From Scatomonas sp963930955 (lineage in GTDB: Bacteria > Bacillota > Clostridia > Lachnospirales > Lachnospiraceae), in contig OZ006967.1 of assembly GCA_963930955.1 (NCBI GenBank), forward strand, positions 2,542,001 to 2,606,000: DNA of 64,000 nt, in the 5' to 3' direction. This document shows positions 1 to 8,276 of the stretch, in pieces (position 1 is the stretch's first letter; each line of letters starts with the position of its first letter). Both the position numbers and the translations under genes were made by a program. The notes beneath the pieces were generated by a model. The model ran no database searches. It saw nothing but the letters and a program-made list of their open reading frames with translations, and was not told the origin of the DNA.

Positions 1-1
1 A

Positions 2-622
2 CTGCGTTTTGATTCCGTGGTGCTGAATTTTCAGCTGGGGGTAGAGCAGGCGGTGGATCATTTTCTGGCCCGGGGCCACCGGGAAATCGGTTTCCTGGGC
101 CCCTGCCGGAAGCTGGACCAGAAAAAGCGTCCCGCCCCGGAAGTCCGCCGGGAAATTTTCATCCGCTATATGAAAAGCAAAGGCCTCTACCATCCGGAAT
201 ATATGATGGACGCGGATCCCATGACTGCCGCGGCCTCCAGGAAATATCTGGAGGAGCGCATCCGCTCCGGAGGGCCCATGCCCGCCGCCATCCTCACCGC
301 CAACGAGGAGGCTGCCATCGGCGCCGCCGGCGCCCTTCGGTCTCTGGGAATGACCATCCCCGGGGATCTGTCCATCATCAGTTTCAACGACACCCCTCTG
401 TCCTCCCTGACAGACCCGCCTCTGACCAGCATCAGCACCCATGTGGAGGCCATGAGCGCCACCGCGGCGGACCTGCTGATCCGCCGGGCAGGGGGACAGC
501 TGCCGGAAATTCCTCTGAAGATCGTGGTGCCCCCTTCCCTGATCTCCCGGGAAAGCGTGGCGGATCTGTCCGGATCCCCGGCAGGGGCGATCCCGGACAG
601 AAGCGATGCCGGAAACGGTTAA
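2..622 (+). CDS. LacI/GalR-family transcriptional regulator, C-terminal part (cut by window start)
   Basis: The reading frame is open from the first bases, so the DNA-binding N-terminus lies outside the window. What remains is most of the periplasmic-binding-like effector domain of LacI/GalR regulators. Visible family features are the strand-loop segment HREIGFLGP, the phrase AAILTANEEAAIGAAGALRSLG, the block IPGDLSIISFNDTPL and the terminal PPSLISRES. The gene stops about 350 bp before galK on the same strand, so it most likely controls the galactose genes; a long palindrome in the gap is a candidate operator. The effector (galactose or a derivative) is inferred from position only. Confidence 0.9.
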   Translation: MRFDSVVLNFQLGVEQAVDHFLARGHREIGFLGPCRKLDQKKRPAPEVRREIFIRYMKSKGLYHPEYMMDADPMTAAASRKYLEERIRSGGPMPAAILTANEEAAIGAAGALRSLGMTIPGDLSIISFNDTPLSSLTDPPLTSISTHVEAMSATAADLLIRRAGGQLPEIPLKIVVPPSLISRESVADLSGSPAGAIPDRSDAGNG

Positions 623-656
623 ATTCTATACAAAAAAAGGCTCTGGATTTTGTGGA

Positions 657-696
657 ATATTTTTAGTAAAATTCGTTGTAATTTTACTAAAAATAT
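657..696. promoter_or_regulatory. 17-bp perfect inverted repeat, candidate GalR-type operator
   Basis: Two 17-bp arms (657-673 and 680-696) are exact reverse complements around the 6-bp spacer CGTTGT. Each arm contains a smaller palindrome, TTTTAGTAAAA at 661-671 and TTTTACTAAAA at 682-692, like a pair of dimer sites. The stem is almost all A/T, which makes a terminator role for the upstream regulator unlikely. Position between a LacI-family gene and galK suggests an operator. No convincing -35/-10 pair could be assigned here. Confidence 0.55.
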
Positions 697-708
697 GCTA
701 CTTTTAAC

Positions 709-882
709 CTATGATGCCAGGGTCGAAAGGCCTAAACCCACATGAGCTTGCTCATAAGTGGGTTTAAGGCCTTGGGACCCGCCCTACTATGAGCATAAAA
801 GTGGGATGCATATCCCGCGATATGCGAATATTGGGCAGGATTGTGGAAGTGCGCAGCACGGAACAATCCGCAGGCATCATAG
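709..882 (+). ncRNA. Candidate structured leader RNA upstream of galK
   Basis: A 10-bp closing stem pairs 709-718 with 873-882 exactly. Inside are a long hairpin at 720-780 (5-bp base, 5-bp and 8-bp upper stems, then a 5-bp tip), a 7-bp hairpin 808-814/819-825, and a hairpin 838-844/863-869 with symmetric GGA internal loops below a GTGC/GCAC stem. After the closing stem, two mutually exclusive hairpins can form: 883-889 with 897-903 (near-perfect) or 889-896 with 913-920 (exact). They lie just before the galK ribosome site. I do not recognise the fold as a known riboswitch class. It could be a cis-regulatory leader, a small RNA or a mobile palindromic element. Confidence 0.45.
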
Positions 883-969
883 TTGGAGGCTTTTGACCTC
901 AACATCAACCTATCAAAAGCTATGCGAACAGCTCAGTAAAAATATTTTTATTGGAGGAGGTATCACAGT

Positions 970-2256
970 ATGAAAAAACAAGCTGAAATGGAAACTGCCC
1001 TGCAAAACGGCAGCCTGGACCCCAGATTGCTGGCGGTTTACGGCGGCGCCCCATCCGGCCTGGATCCCATCCGGAACAGACTGCTGGCACTGATCCGCAC
1101 CTTTGCGGAAACCTACGGCGGGGACCGGGAGATCGGTCTTTTCTCCGCTCCCGGAAGAACAGAAATGGGAGGCAATCACACAGACCATCAGAGAGGCCGG
1201 GTCCTGGCCGCGGCCATTGACCTGGACATGATCGCCTGCGCCTCCAAAAGCGGCTCTCCCCTGGTACGGGTGCTCTCAGAGGGCTATCCGGAGATCCAGG
1301 TAGATCTTTCCGATCTGAATCCCCGGAAAGAAGAAGCAGGCTCCACAGCATCCCTGATCCGGGGCATTGCCGCCAAACTTACGGACATGGGATATCCCGT
1401 TTCCGGGTTTGACGCCTGCGTCACCTCCCAGGTTCTGGGCGGTTCCGGCCTCTCTTCTTCCGCTGCCTTTGAAATCCTCATGGGCGTTGTAATGAACGCC
1501 CTGTTCTGCCATGAAGAGCTGAACGCCGTGCAGCTGGCCCAGATCGGCCAGTACGCTGAAAACGTATTCTTTGACAAACCCTGCGGCCTTATGGATCAGC
1601 TGGCCAGCTCCGTAGGCGGCATTACCGCCATCGACTTCCAGGATCCCGCCGCTCCCCTGGTAGAAAAGCTGGAATGCTCTCCCGCAGACTTCGGCTACGC
1701 CCTCTGCATCATCGACTCCGGCGCCGACCATGCGGACCTGACCGATGAGTACGCTTCCATCCCCAGAGAAATGGGCGCCGTGGCCGCCTTCTTCCATAAA
1801 GAAGTGCTGCGCCAGGTAGATTTCCAGGAATTCTGGAAAAACATCCCTGCTCTGCGGAAAGCAGCCGGGGACCGGGCTGTGCTCCGGGCTCTGCATTTCT
1901 TCCACGACAATGATCTGGTTCCCTGTCAGGTTGAAAAACTCCGGGCCGGAGATTTTGAAGGCTTCCTGGCTCTGGTAGACCAGTCCGGCCACTCCTCCGC
2001 GGAGCACCTGCAGAACCTTTACTGCTGTTCCCATCCGGAAGCCCAGGCAGTACCCCTGGCCATTGCCGCAGCAAAGCAGCTGCTGGGCGGAAAAGGCGCA
2101 GTCCGGGTACACGGAGGCGGCTTTGCCGGCACCGTACAGGCTTATGTACCCCTGGGCCAGGAGGAAGAGTTCCGGGCGGGCATGGAAGCCATCCTGGGAG
2201 AAGGACGCTGTCATTTTCTGAACATCCGCCCCGGCGGCGGATCTGTCATCGCCTGA
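970..2256 (+). CDS. galK: Galactokinase
   Basis: This 428-residue GHMP-superfamily kinase phosphorylates galactose at C1 with ATP, the entry step of the Leloir pathway in the cytoplasm. The galactose-binding signature is present in the variant form GRTEMGGNHTDHQRG near residue 58. The glycine/serine-rich ATP loop is GGSGLSSSAAFE near residue 157, and the C-terminal GHMP motif RVHGGGFAGTVQAY follows near residue 378. The start is set by a strong ribosome site, GGAGGAGG at 953-960. It is followed 22 bp later by galT and then galM, forming a galK-galT-galM operon on one strand downstream of a LacI-family regulator. Confidence 0.96.
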   Translation: MKKQAEMETALQNGSLDPRLLAVYGGAPSGLDPIRNRLLALIRTFAETYGGDREIGLFSAPGRTEMGGNHTDHQRGRVLAAAIDLDMIACASKSGSPLVRVLSEGYPEIQVDLSDLNPRKEEAGSTASLIRGIAAKLTDMGYPVSGFDACVTSQVLGGSGLSSSAAFEILMGVVMNALFCHEELNAVQLAQIGQYAENVFFDKPCGLMDQLASSVGGITAIDFQDPAAPLVEKLECSPADFGYALCIIDSGADHADLTDEYASIPREMGAVAAFFHKEVLRQVDFQEFWKNIPALRKAAGDRAVLRALHFFHDNDLVPCQVEKLRAGDFEGFLALVDQSGHSSAEHLQNLYCCSHPEAQAVPLAIAAAKQLLGGKGAVRVHGGGFAGTVQAYVPLGQEEEFRAGMEAILGEGRCHFLNIRPGGGSVIA

Positions 2257-2278
2257 GCAGGCGGGAAAGGAGCCTATC

Positions 2279-3769
2279 ATGATCGATCAAGCCATTGCCA
2301 ACCTGGTTCAGTATGCCGTAAACACCGGGCTTATCGCCCCGGAAGACCGCACCTGGGCCGCCAATTCCCTGCTGGAGGTCCTGAAGCTGGACAGCTGGAC
2401 AGAACCCGCCCCCCAGGCGGAGCTGCCTGCTGTGGATCAGATCCTGGACGAGATCCTGGACGACGCCTACGCCAGAGGGGTGCTGGAAGAGAATTCCGTG
2501 GTTTACCGGGATCTGCTGGACACCGCCCTTATGGGACGGCTGACCCCGCCTCCCAGAGAGGTCATTGCCAGATTCCGGGGACTCCTGGAGGAAAGCCCCA
2601 AAAAAGCCACGGACTGGTACTATGCCTTCAGCCAGGACACCAACTACATCCGCCGGGACCGGATTGCCAAAGATATGCGCTGGAAAACAGAAACCCCCTA
2701 CGGCGCCCTGGATATTACAATTAACCTTTCCAAACCGGAGAAGGATCCCAAGGCCATTGCCGCAGCCAGAAATCTGCCTGCCTCCGCCTATCCCCGGTGC
2801 CAGCTGTGCCACAGCAACGAGGGCTACGCGGGAAGACTGAACCATCCCGCCCGGCAGAACCACCGGACGATTCCCATTACCATTGACGGAAAGCCCTGGT
2901 TCCTGCAGTACTCTCCCTATGTGTACTACAACGAGCACTGCATCGTATTTAATTCCGAACATACGCCCATGAAGATCGACCACTCCTGCTTCTGCAAGAT
3001 GCTGGACTTCATCGGACAGTTCCCCCACTATTTCGTGGGCTCCAACGCGGACCTGCCCATTGTAGGCGGCTCCATCCTGGCCCACGACCATTTCCAGGGC
3101 GGCCATTACACCTTCGCCATGGAGCGGGCTCCCATTGACCAGCCTCTGACCTTCCAGGGATTCCCGAAGGTAAAAGCCGGCATTGTCAAATGGCCCATGT
3201 CCGTAATCCGGCTCACCTGCCCGGATCCGGAAAAGCTGGTGGCTCTGGCCGACAAGATCCTGGACGCCTGGAGAGGCTACACAGATGAGGAGGCCATGAT
3301 CCTGGCGGAAACCGACGGCACCCCCCACAACACCATCACTCCCATTGCCAGACGCCGGGGAACCGACTATGAGCTGGATCTGGTGCTGCGGAACAACCTG
3401 ACTACGGAAGAGCATCCCCTGGGCCTGTACCATCCCCACGCGGAGCTCCATCATATTAAGAAAGAAAACATCGGCCTCATCGAGGTCATGGGTCTTGCCG
3501 TACTTCCCGCCCGTCTGAAGACCGAACTGGCGGAACTGCAAAAACTTATGCTGGCTGGAGAAGATTTACGGGAAAATCCCCTGACCGCCTCCCACGCTGA
3601 CTGGGCGGAGGATATTGCCCGCCGGTATACCCTTACCCCGGATAATATTCAGGAGATCCTGCAGAAAGAGGTGGGCCTGGTATTCTCCACCGTTCTGGAG
3701 CATGCCGGCGTCTACAAAGACCGGAATGCATTTCTGCGTTTCGTGCATACAGTAGGAGGACAGGAATGA
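2279..3769 (+). CDS. galT: UDP-glucose--hexose-1-phosphate uridylyltransferase (GalT2 type)
   Basis: This 496-residue protein matches the longer Firmicutes GalT family II rather than the shorter E. coli type. It exchanges UMP between UDP-glucose and galactose-1-phosphate. The active-site region is visible as ADLPIVGGSILAHDHFQGG near residues 260-278, where the histidine pair around HDHFQ carries the uridylyl intermediate. Conserved segments LCHSNEGYAGRLNHPARQNHR and YSPYVYYNEHCIVF lie upstream. The stop overlaps the galM start by 4 bp (ATGA), implying translational coupling. Confidence 0.96.
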   Translation: MIDQAIANLVQYAVNTGLIAPEDRTWAANSLLEVLKLDSWTEPAPQAELPAVDQILDEILDDAYARGVLEENSVVYRDLLDTALMGRLTPPPREVIARFRGLLEESPKKATDWYYAFSQDTNYIRRDRIAKDMRWKTETPYGALDITINLSKPEKDPKAIAAARNLPASAYPRCQLCHSNEGYAGRLNHPARQNHRTIPITIDGKPWFLQYSPYVYYNEHCIVFNSEHTPMKIDHSCFCKMLDFIGQFPHYFVGSNADLPIVGGSILAHDHFQGGHYTFAMERAPIDQPLTFQGFPKVKAGIVKWPMSVIRLTCPDPEKLVALADKILDAWRGYTDEEAMILAETDGTPHNTITPIARRRGTDYELDLVLRNNLTTEEHPLGLYHPHAELHHIKKENIGLIEVMGLAVLPARLKTELAELQKLMLAGEDLRENPLTASHADWAEDIARRYTLTPDNIQEILQKEVGLVFSTVLEHAGVYKDRNAFLRFVHTVGGQE

Positions 3770-4794
3770 ACATTACAGCAGAAGCATTTGGAAAAACAAA
3801 AGACGGCACCCCGGTAACCCGCTACTGGCTTCAGGACGGAAACTGCCGGGCAGGGGTCCTTACCTTCGGAGGGATCATTCAGTCTCTGATCCTTCCGGAC
3901 CGGGAGGGAAATCCCGTGGATGTAGTCCTGGGCTTTGAGGATCCCGTGGATTACGAGAATCAGACCTGCTTTATCGGGGCCATGATCGGCCGGTACGCCA
4001 ACCGCATCGCCGGGGGACGCTTTACCCTGAACGGAACAGAGCTTACCTTCCCCCTGAACGACGGCGTACACCACCTGCACTCCGGCCCCCAGGGTTTTGA
4101 CCAGAAGCACTGGCAGGCAAAGGTCCTGCCGGATGCTCTGGAGCTTTCTCTGACCAGCCCTGACGGAGAATGCGGATATCCGGGAAATATCACTGTAAAA
4201 ATTACTTACCGCCTGGAAAAGGGCGTCCTGACTCTGACCTACGACGGGGACAGCGATGCGGACACTCTCTGCAGCCTGACAAACCACAGCTATTTCAATC
4301 TGGCAGGCAAGGGACAGGTTGACAGCCAGATCCTGCAGGTTCACGCTTCCGCCTACGCCCGCCAGAACCAGGAAAACGTTCCGGAAGGCGTCAAAGCTCC
4401 GGTGGAGGGCACCCCCATGGATCTGCGGCAGCCGGTCGTTCTGGGAACCCTGTGGGATCAGGACTTTGAGCAGATCAGCCGCTATCGCGGCATCGACCAC
4501 CACTACTTTGCGGATGGTTCCGGCATGCGGGTCATGGCAAAAGCCTCCTGCCCGGAAAACGGCATCACCCTTACCGTTTCCTCGGATCTGCCGGGGCTGC
4601 AGGTATACACCGGCAACGCCCTCTCCGCCGCCAATGGCAAAGGGCACACAGCCTATGCCCCCCACGACGGCTTCTGCCTGGAAACCCAGACCGCTCCCAA
4701 TCCGGGCGTGTGGCCCCTGGAGGAGCAGCCCATCCTGCGGAAGGGAGAACATTATCACACGGTTACCCGCTTCGCCTTCACGATAGAAGCGTAA
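3766..4794 (+). CDS. galM: Aldose 1-epimerase (mutarotase)
   Basis: This 342-residue galactose mutarotase interconverts alpha and beta anomers so that galactokinase receives its substrate. Family motifs visible are IGRYANRIAGGRF near residue 70, the catalytic-histidine segment NHSYFNLAG near residue 174, and the C-terminal FCLETQTAPN with the likely catalytic glutamate. It is the last gene of the gal operon, overlaps galT by 4 bp and is followed within 10 bp by a strong terminator. There is no signal peptide, so it acts in the cytoplasm. Confidence 0.95.
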   Translation: MNITAEAFGKTKDGTPVTRYWLQDGNCRAGVLTFGGIIQSLILPDREGNPVDVVLGFEDPVDYENQTCFIGAMIGRYANRIAGGRFTLNGTELTFPLNDGVHHLHSGPQGFDQKHWQAKVLPDALELSLTSPDGECGYPGNITVKITYRLEKGVLTLTYDGDSDADTLCSLTNHSYFNLAGKGQVDSQILQVHASAYARQNQENVPEGVKAPVEGTPMDLRQPVVLGTLWDQDFEQISRYRGIDHHYFADGSGMRVMAKASCPENGITLTVSSDLPGLQVYTGNALSAANGKGHTAYAPHDGFCLETQTAPNPGVWPLEEQPILRKGEHYHTVTRFAFTIEA

Positions 4795-4801
4795 ACGCAA
4801 A

Positions 4802-4860
4802 GGAGCCATTGCAAAACAGATGCGTGATGAAATCATCTGTGGAGCAATGGCTCCCTTTTT
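4802..4860 (+). terminator. gal operon terminator, first part of the 53-bp-repeat composite element
   Basis: An 11-bp stem (4802-4812 with 4844-4854) is followed by a run of T to 4860. The loop side begins GCAAAACAGA and ends TCTGTGGAGC. That inner pattern recurs in the terminators at 21930-21980 and 33745-33793, although the outer stems differ with matched changes. Confidence 0.9.
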
Positions 4861-5013
4861 CATGCATACAATAGCCAGAGGGTGCCGCTCAAACTGCTGC
4901 AGACATCACACCTCTGGCGGAATACGGGAGAATTTGGGATTCCCTTTATTATTACGGTAGTAACGCACGCAGAAGTACGGGGAGTTTTGAGATTTCTTTT
5001 ATTATTACGGTAG
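4861..5013 (-). repeat. Short degenerate 53-bp repeat array (two units plus leader)
   Basis: Read on the minus strand, unit starts (CTACCGTAA cores) fall at 5013 and 4960, exactly 53 bp apart. The next 53-bp step lands in a leader block, read toward the terminator, containing CCAGAGGTGTGATGTCTG and then GTTTGAGCGGCA. The same leader and the same period occur in the arrays at 21356-21885 and 33395-33712. The array lies directly after the galM terminator; nothing codes here. Confidence 0.75.
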
Positions 5014-5033
5014 AATCCTGCGTATTTAGCACC

Positions 5034-5064
5034 AAGAGCCAGGCCTTCCACAGGTCTGGCTCTT
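5034..5064. repeat. 12-bp inverted repeat between the repeat array and the nucleotidyltransferase end
   Basis: Arms 5034-5045 and 5053-5064 pair with one wobble position. The hairpin lies 38 bp beyond the stop of the minus-strand nucleotidyltransferase and could end its transcript, but a proper T tract does not follow the stem on either strand. Confidence 0.35.
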
Positions 5065-5102
5065 CTGTATAAAAAACCTGCTTAAGGATCCGGGGTTACG
5101 GA

Positions 5103-6050
5103 TCATTTCTGCCTTTTCAGAAGGTCTTCGAAGAGATCTTCTGCATAGACTCCCTCCCGGATCAGGTTCTGGAATGCCTCTACTACCGCCGCCTTGTCCT
5201 CCTGATAGGTGACCCCGAACCAGCGGTCCCCGGTCTCCAGGACCTTAACCCGGACTTCCCCGGCCTGAAGAAGCTGATCGATAAATTTAGGCAGCAGATA
5301 TTCGCCCTTCAGCTCCTGGCCCTCCAGGTGTTGGAAAAACTCCTGGAAGCCCTGTTCCAGCCGGGGCAGAAATTCCGGGGTCAGCCCCCACATGTTCATG
5401 GATACATGGCTGTCCGGATCTACCGGCCGGCGCCGGCCCTGCTCTTCCACCGCAGCGCCGGCCCCGTCTTTCACCAGGCCGCCGGTTTCATCTACGCCGG
5501 TCAGATAGCCCTGGTCATTTACCCGGCAGATTCCCCGGGTTACCGCTCCGTTTTCGCTGAGGGTATTCTTCAGGATAAAGCCTGCCATACAGAAATCCAG
5601 CGGATGTTCCGGAGAACTCTGCTCCAGGAAATCGTGGATCTGGACAAAGGCCTGCTTTCCGTAATAGTCATCCGCGTTGATTACCGCAAAAGGCTCATGA
5701 AGCAGTTCCCGGCAGGCCAGCACCGCCTGCCCGGTGCCCCAGGGCTTGGTCCGGCCCTCCGGAAGCCGGACACCCTCCGGCAGGTCTGTCAGCTCCTGGA
5801 AAGCGTAGTCAACTTCCACCCCCAGCTTCCGGCAGACCTCTTCCATCCTTTCTCCGATGGCCTCCCGGAAGGCCTCCTGAATATCCTTGCGTATAATGAA
5901 AACAATTTTATTAAATCCTGCCTCCAGGGCGTCGTGGATGGAATAGTCCATAATAATCTGCCCCCGGGGGCCTACAGCCGCCAGCTGCTTGATGCCGCCG
6001 CCGTACCGGGAACCGATTCCGGCCGCCATGATCACCAGCGTCGTCTTCAT
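5103..6050 (-). CDS. Sugar-phosphate nucleotidyltransferase family protein
   Basis: The start used is the methionine of MKTTLVIMAAGIGSRYGG, preceded by AGGAGG; the frame stays open upstream but that part is not family-like. The 315-residue product has the nucleotidyltransferase fold: the glycine-rich NTP loop MAAGIGSRYGGGIKQ at the N-terminus and the metal-binding segment FAVINADDYYGKQAF near residue 107. It probably transfers a nucleotide to a sugar-1-phosphate, as GalU-type enzymes do. It could supply UDP-glucose for the Leloir cycle next door, but the exact substrate is not readable from sequence. Confidence 0.85.
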   Translation of the reverse strand: MKTTLVIMAAGIGSRYGGGIKQLAAVGPRGQIIMDYSIHDALEAGFNKIVFIIRKDIQEAFREAIGERMEEVCRKLGVEVDYAFQELTDLPEGVRLPEGRTKPWGTGQAVLACRELLHEPFAVINADDYYGKQAFVQIHDFLEQSSPEHPLDFCMAGFILKNTLSENGAVTRGICRVNDQGYLTGVDETGGLVKDGAGAAVEEQGRRRPVDPDSHVSMNMWGLTPEFLPRLEQGFQEFFQHLEGQELKGEYLLPKFIDQLLQAGEVRVKVLETGDRWFGVTYQEDKAAVVEAFQNLIREGVYAEDLFEDLLKRQK

Positions 6051-6274
6051 TTTCCTGTTCCTCCTGTTTTCCCAAAAAGAGCCGGAAATCCCTTCTCCGT
6101 TTCTTTTTGTCATTTGCCTTTCATTATAGCATTCCCTGTTTTCTCCGTCAAAGAAATTAAATTTTAAGATTTTCCGTATATTCCGCCGTATTTTTCCCAT
6201 ACTAATCCCTGCAAGGAAAAACGGCCCGGACCGGGCCGTAAATCCGCAAACAGGAAGGGATGTGAAAACCAAAT

Positions 6275-6478
6275 ATGCTGGACAGAATTGCTTTGATCCT
6301 GGTCATTATCGGAGCCATCAACTGGGGAGCCATCGGCCTGTTCCGCTATGACATTGTGGCCCACCTTTTCGGAGGACAGGGTGCCGCTGTCAGCCGGGTG
6401 ATCTACACCCTGGTGGCTCTGGCCGGTCTCTGGTGCATCACTCTGCTTTTCCGCAGACGGACCGCCGAAGAAATCTGA
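6275..6478 (+). CDS. DUF378 small membrane protein
   Basis: This 67-residue protein has two hydrophobic helices, with the DUF378 hallmark IIGAINWGAIGLF near residue 10 and a second helix VIYTLVALAGLWCI. DUF378 (YuzA-like) proteins are short membrane proteins of unknown function. A perfect 9-bp palindrome (6221-6239) lies just upstream, and a hairpin terminator follows 16 bp after the stop. Confidence 0.85.
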   Translation: MLDRIALILVIIGAINWGAIGLFRYDIVAHLFGGQGAAVSRVIYTLVALAGLWCITLLFRRRTAEEI

Positions 6479-6494
6479 TCCGCCCGGTCTGCCC

Positions 6495-6543
6495 GCAGCA
6501 GGCGGCCTGCCAGCCGCCGGAGCTGCAGGCATTTTCTTTTTTC
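6495..6543 (+). terminator. Terminator after the DUF378 gene
   Basis: Nested stem: 6495-6499 pairs with 6522-6526 and 6501-6505 pairs with 6514-6518, followed by a T-rich stretch 6532-6543. It also separates this gene from the convergent reductase. Confidence 0.75.
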
Positions 6544-6546
6544 CCA

Positions 6547-7464
6547 TCAGCGGAGCCCCCGGCTCCGGAGTTCCGCCGCCACCTTCTCATAACCTGGAAG
6601 AACAAGCCCTCTCTCCGCCGCCATCCGGGGCACCTCATAGATCAGGCCCTCGATTTCCGAAGACTTGCCGGCGGCGATATCCCTCTGCATGGAGGTGGAA
6701 GCCGTAGGCGCCAGTTCATCCAGGATTTTCAGATTCTTTTCGTGCAGACACTGTTCGTAGCGGATCCCCATAGCCTCTGCCAGCTGCTGGATCTCATCGA
6801 TCAGCTTCACGAACAGTTCCCGGGGCTCTCCGGGCCGCTGAAAAGCCTCCGCCTGGGCCCCGAAAAACTGGCCGCAGGCCGCCATGGGTGATACATAGGA
6901 AAACTTCTCCAGAGCGTCTTTCTCAATCTGTCCGGAATAGACCCCCTGAATTCCCGCCTCCTGAAGATCCCGGGCTACCGCCTGCAGCTCCGGCCGGTCC
7001 GTTCTGTGATCCGGCGTCCCGAAAAAAATCCGGAAAATCCGGCCGTGCATATACACAACCCCGGGAGCGGACCGGTGGGCGGATATATAGATGCAGCCAT
7101 CGGTCACCAGCTGTTCCGGCAATTCCATCTGGAGCCTGCGGCCGGTGCCGAAAAGGTTCAGGATGGGGATCACCGCCGCCCCCGGCCGGGCGATCCGCCG
7201 CAGAAAGGCTGTAGTTTCTTTCAGGGAATAGCCTTTCACACAGACAAAAATCACATCCGGACTTCCCGGGTACTCTTCCATGGAAAAAGCGGGGATCTTC
7301 CAGGTTTCCGGCTCCTCCCAGGATTTTTCCAGACGCAGTCCCCCCTGCCGGACCGCCTGCAGATGGCTGCCTCTGGCGATCAGCTCCACCTGCTTTCCCT
7401 CCCGGAACAGATACGCCGCCAGAGGGCCGCCGGTGCCTCCCCCGCCGATAATCAGATATTTCAT
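6547..7464 (-). CDS. Ketopantoate reductase family (ApbA/PanE-like) oxidoreductase
   Basis: This 305-residue protein starts with a Rossmann NAD(P) loop, MKYLIIGGGGTGGPLAAYL, and continues with the PanE-family segment VIFVCVKGYSLKET. The C-terminal helical domain has the family block SSEIEGLIYEV near residue 268, where PanE proteins place substrate-binding residues. PanE reduces 2-dehydropantoate to pantoate with NADPH. Many paralogues in clostridia have other 2-keto acid substrates, and no pantothenate genes are nearby, so only the family is called. Confidence 0.85.
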   Translation of the reverse strand: MKYLIIGGGGTGGPLAAYLFREGKQVELIARGSHLQAVRQGGLRLEKSWEEPETWKIPAFSMEEYPGSPDVIFVCVKGYSLKETTAFLRRIARPGAAVIPILNLFGTGRRLQMELPEQLVTDGCIYISAHRSAPGVVYMHGRIFRIFFGTPDHRTDRPELQAVARDLQEAGIQGVYSGQIEKDALEKFSYVSPMAACGQFFGAQAEAFQRPGEPRELFVKLIDEIQQLAEAMGIRYEQCLHEKNLKILDELAPTASTSMQRDIAAGKSSEIEGLIYEVPRMAAERGLVLPGYEKVAAELRSRGLR

Positions 7465-7579
7465 ACCCTTGCCTTCTTTCTTTTTGTAATCTCCTTCATT
7501 GTACCGGAGAAAGAAACCATTGACAACTGGCTGTCAGCATATAAGATAAATATTTTAACAGATCCCTCAGGAGGTTTCC

Positions 7580-8269
7580 ATGCCCGAATTTTCCCCGACA
7601 CCCAGTTATTACTCTCCTTATTTTCCCTGCCAGATCCTGGCCTATGAGGAAACCCAGAAGGAAATCCATATTTACGCCAAATCCCTCTGCCACACCGCCG
7701 CCTGTCCCCAGTGCGACCATATCAGCTCTCAGTTTCACGCCACTTACCACCGGATGATCCAGGCCATGCCTGTCCGCCGGAAATATACCTGTCTTCATAT
7801 TACCGCCTATAAGTACAACTGCACCAACTCCGCCTGCTCCCGGCAGGTTTTTATGGAGCGTCTGCCTTTTGCGGAGCCCTCCCAGGTACGGACCAACACC
7901 CTCAGCGCTCTGATCCTGGCCGCCTCTGTTTTTTTCAGCGATGACGGGGTCAGCCGGGTCATGGAATACAACGGCATCCGGGTCAGCAACGATACGGTGC
8001 GTCGGATCGCCACTTCCTTCCTCTGCCAGAAGGATTTTCTGGAGATCCGGAGTCCCTCCCGGAAGCTGACGGCTGCGGAGCGCAGACAGGGAGAGGAGCT
8101 GGCGGAACTCCTCTCCCTGCGCAGAAAGATCCGGCTTAGCACTCCGGAAGCCCTCCGCCGCTACGGGGAAGGCATAGCGGCCATCATCTCCTCCGGCAAT
8201 TTCCCGGAGGGACATCACCGGCAGCTGATCCATTTTCTAAGCCTTATGCTGAAACTTTTTCCGATTTAG
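7580..8269 (+). pseudogene. ISL3-family transposase N-terminal fragment
   Basis: The 229-residue ORF carries the ISL3 zinc-binding N-terminus (CPQCDHIS near residue 44, then the block QAMPVRRKYTCLHI and a second cysteine pair in YNCTNSACSRQVF) and the following helix-turn-helix. It stops where the DDE catalytic domain should begin; full ISL3 transposases are roughly twice this length. A good ribosome site (AGGAGG) precedes the ATG, and the frame is clean over the whole fragment. A retained DNA-binding role is therefore possible, but a truncated transposase is the simplest reading. No terminal inverted repeats were seen around it. Confidence 0.7.
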
Positions 8270-8276
8270 ATCTGCC

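Noticed and set aside
758..973. 71-residue ORF before galK
   Set aside because: It covers the structured leader hairpins, has no ribosome site and no protein-like composition.
1276..2280. 334-residue minus-strand ORF over galK
   Set aside because: Antisense to an unmistakable galactokinase; no family features.
6221..6239. Terminator or operator at the perfect palindrome before the DUF378 gene
   Set aside because: The 9-bp palindrome is exact, but there is no gene ending nearby on the minus strand and no evidence of a regulator.
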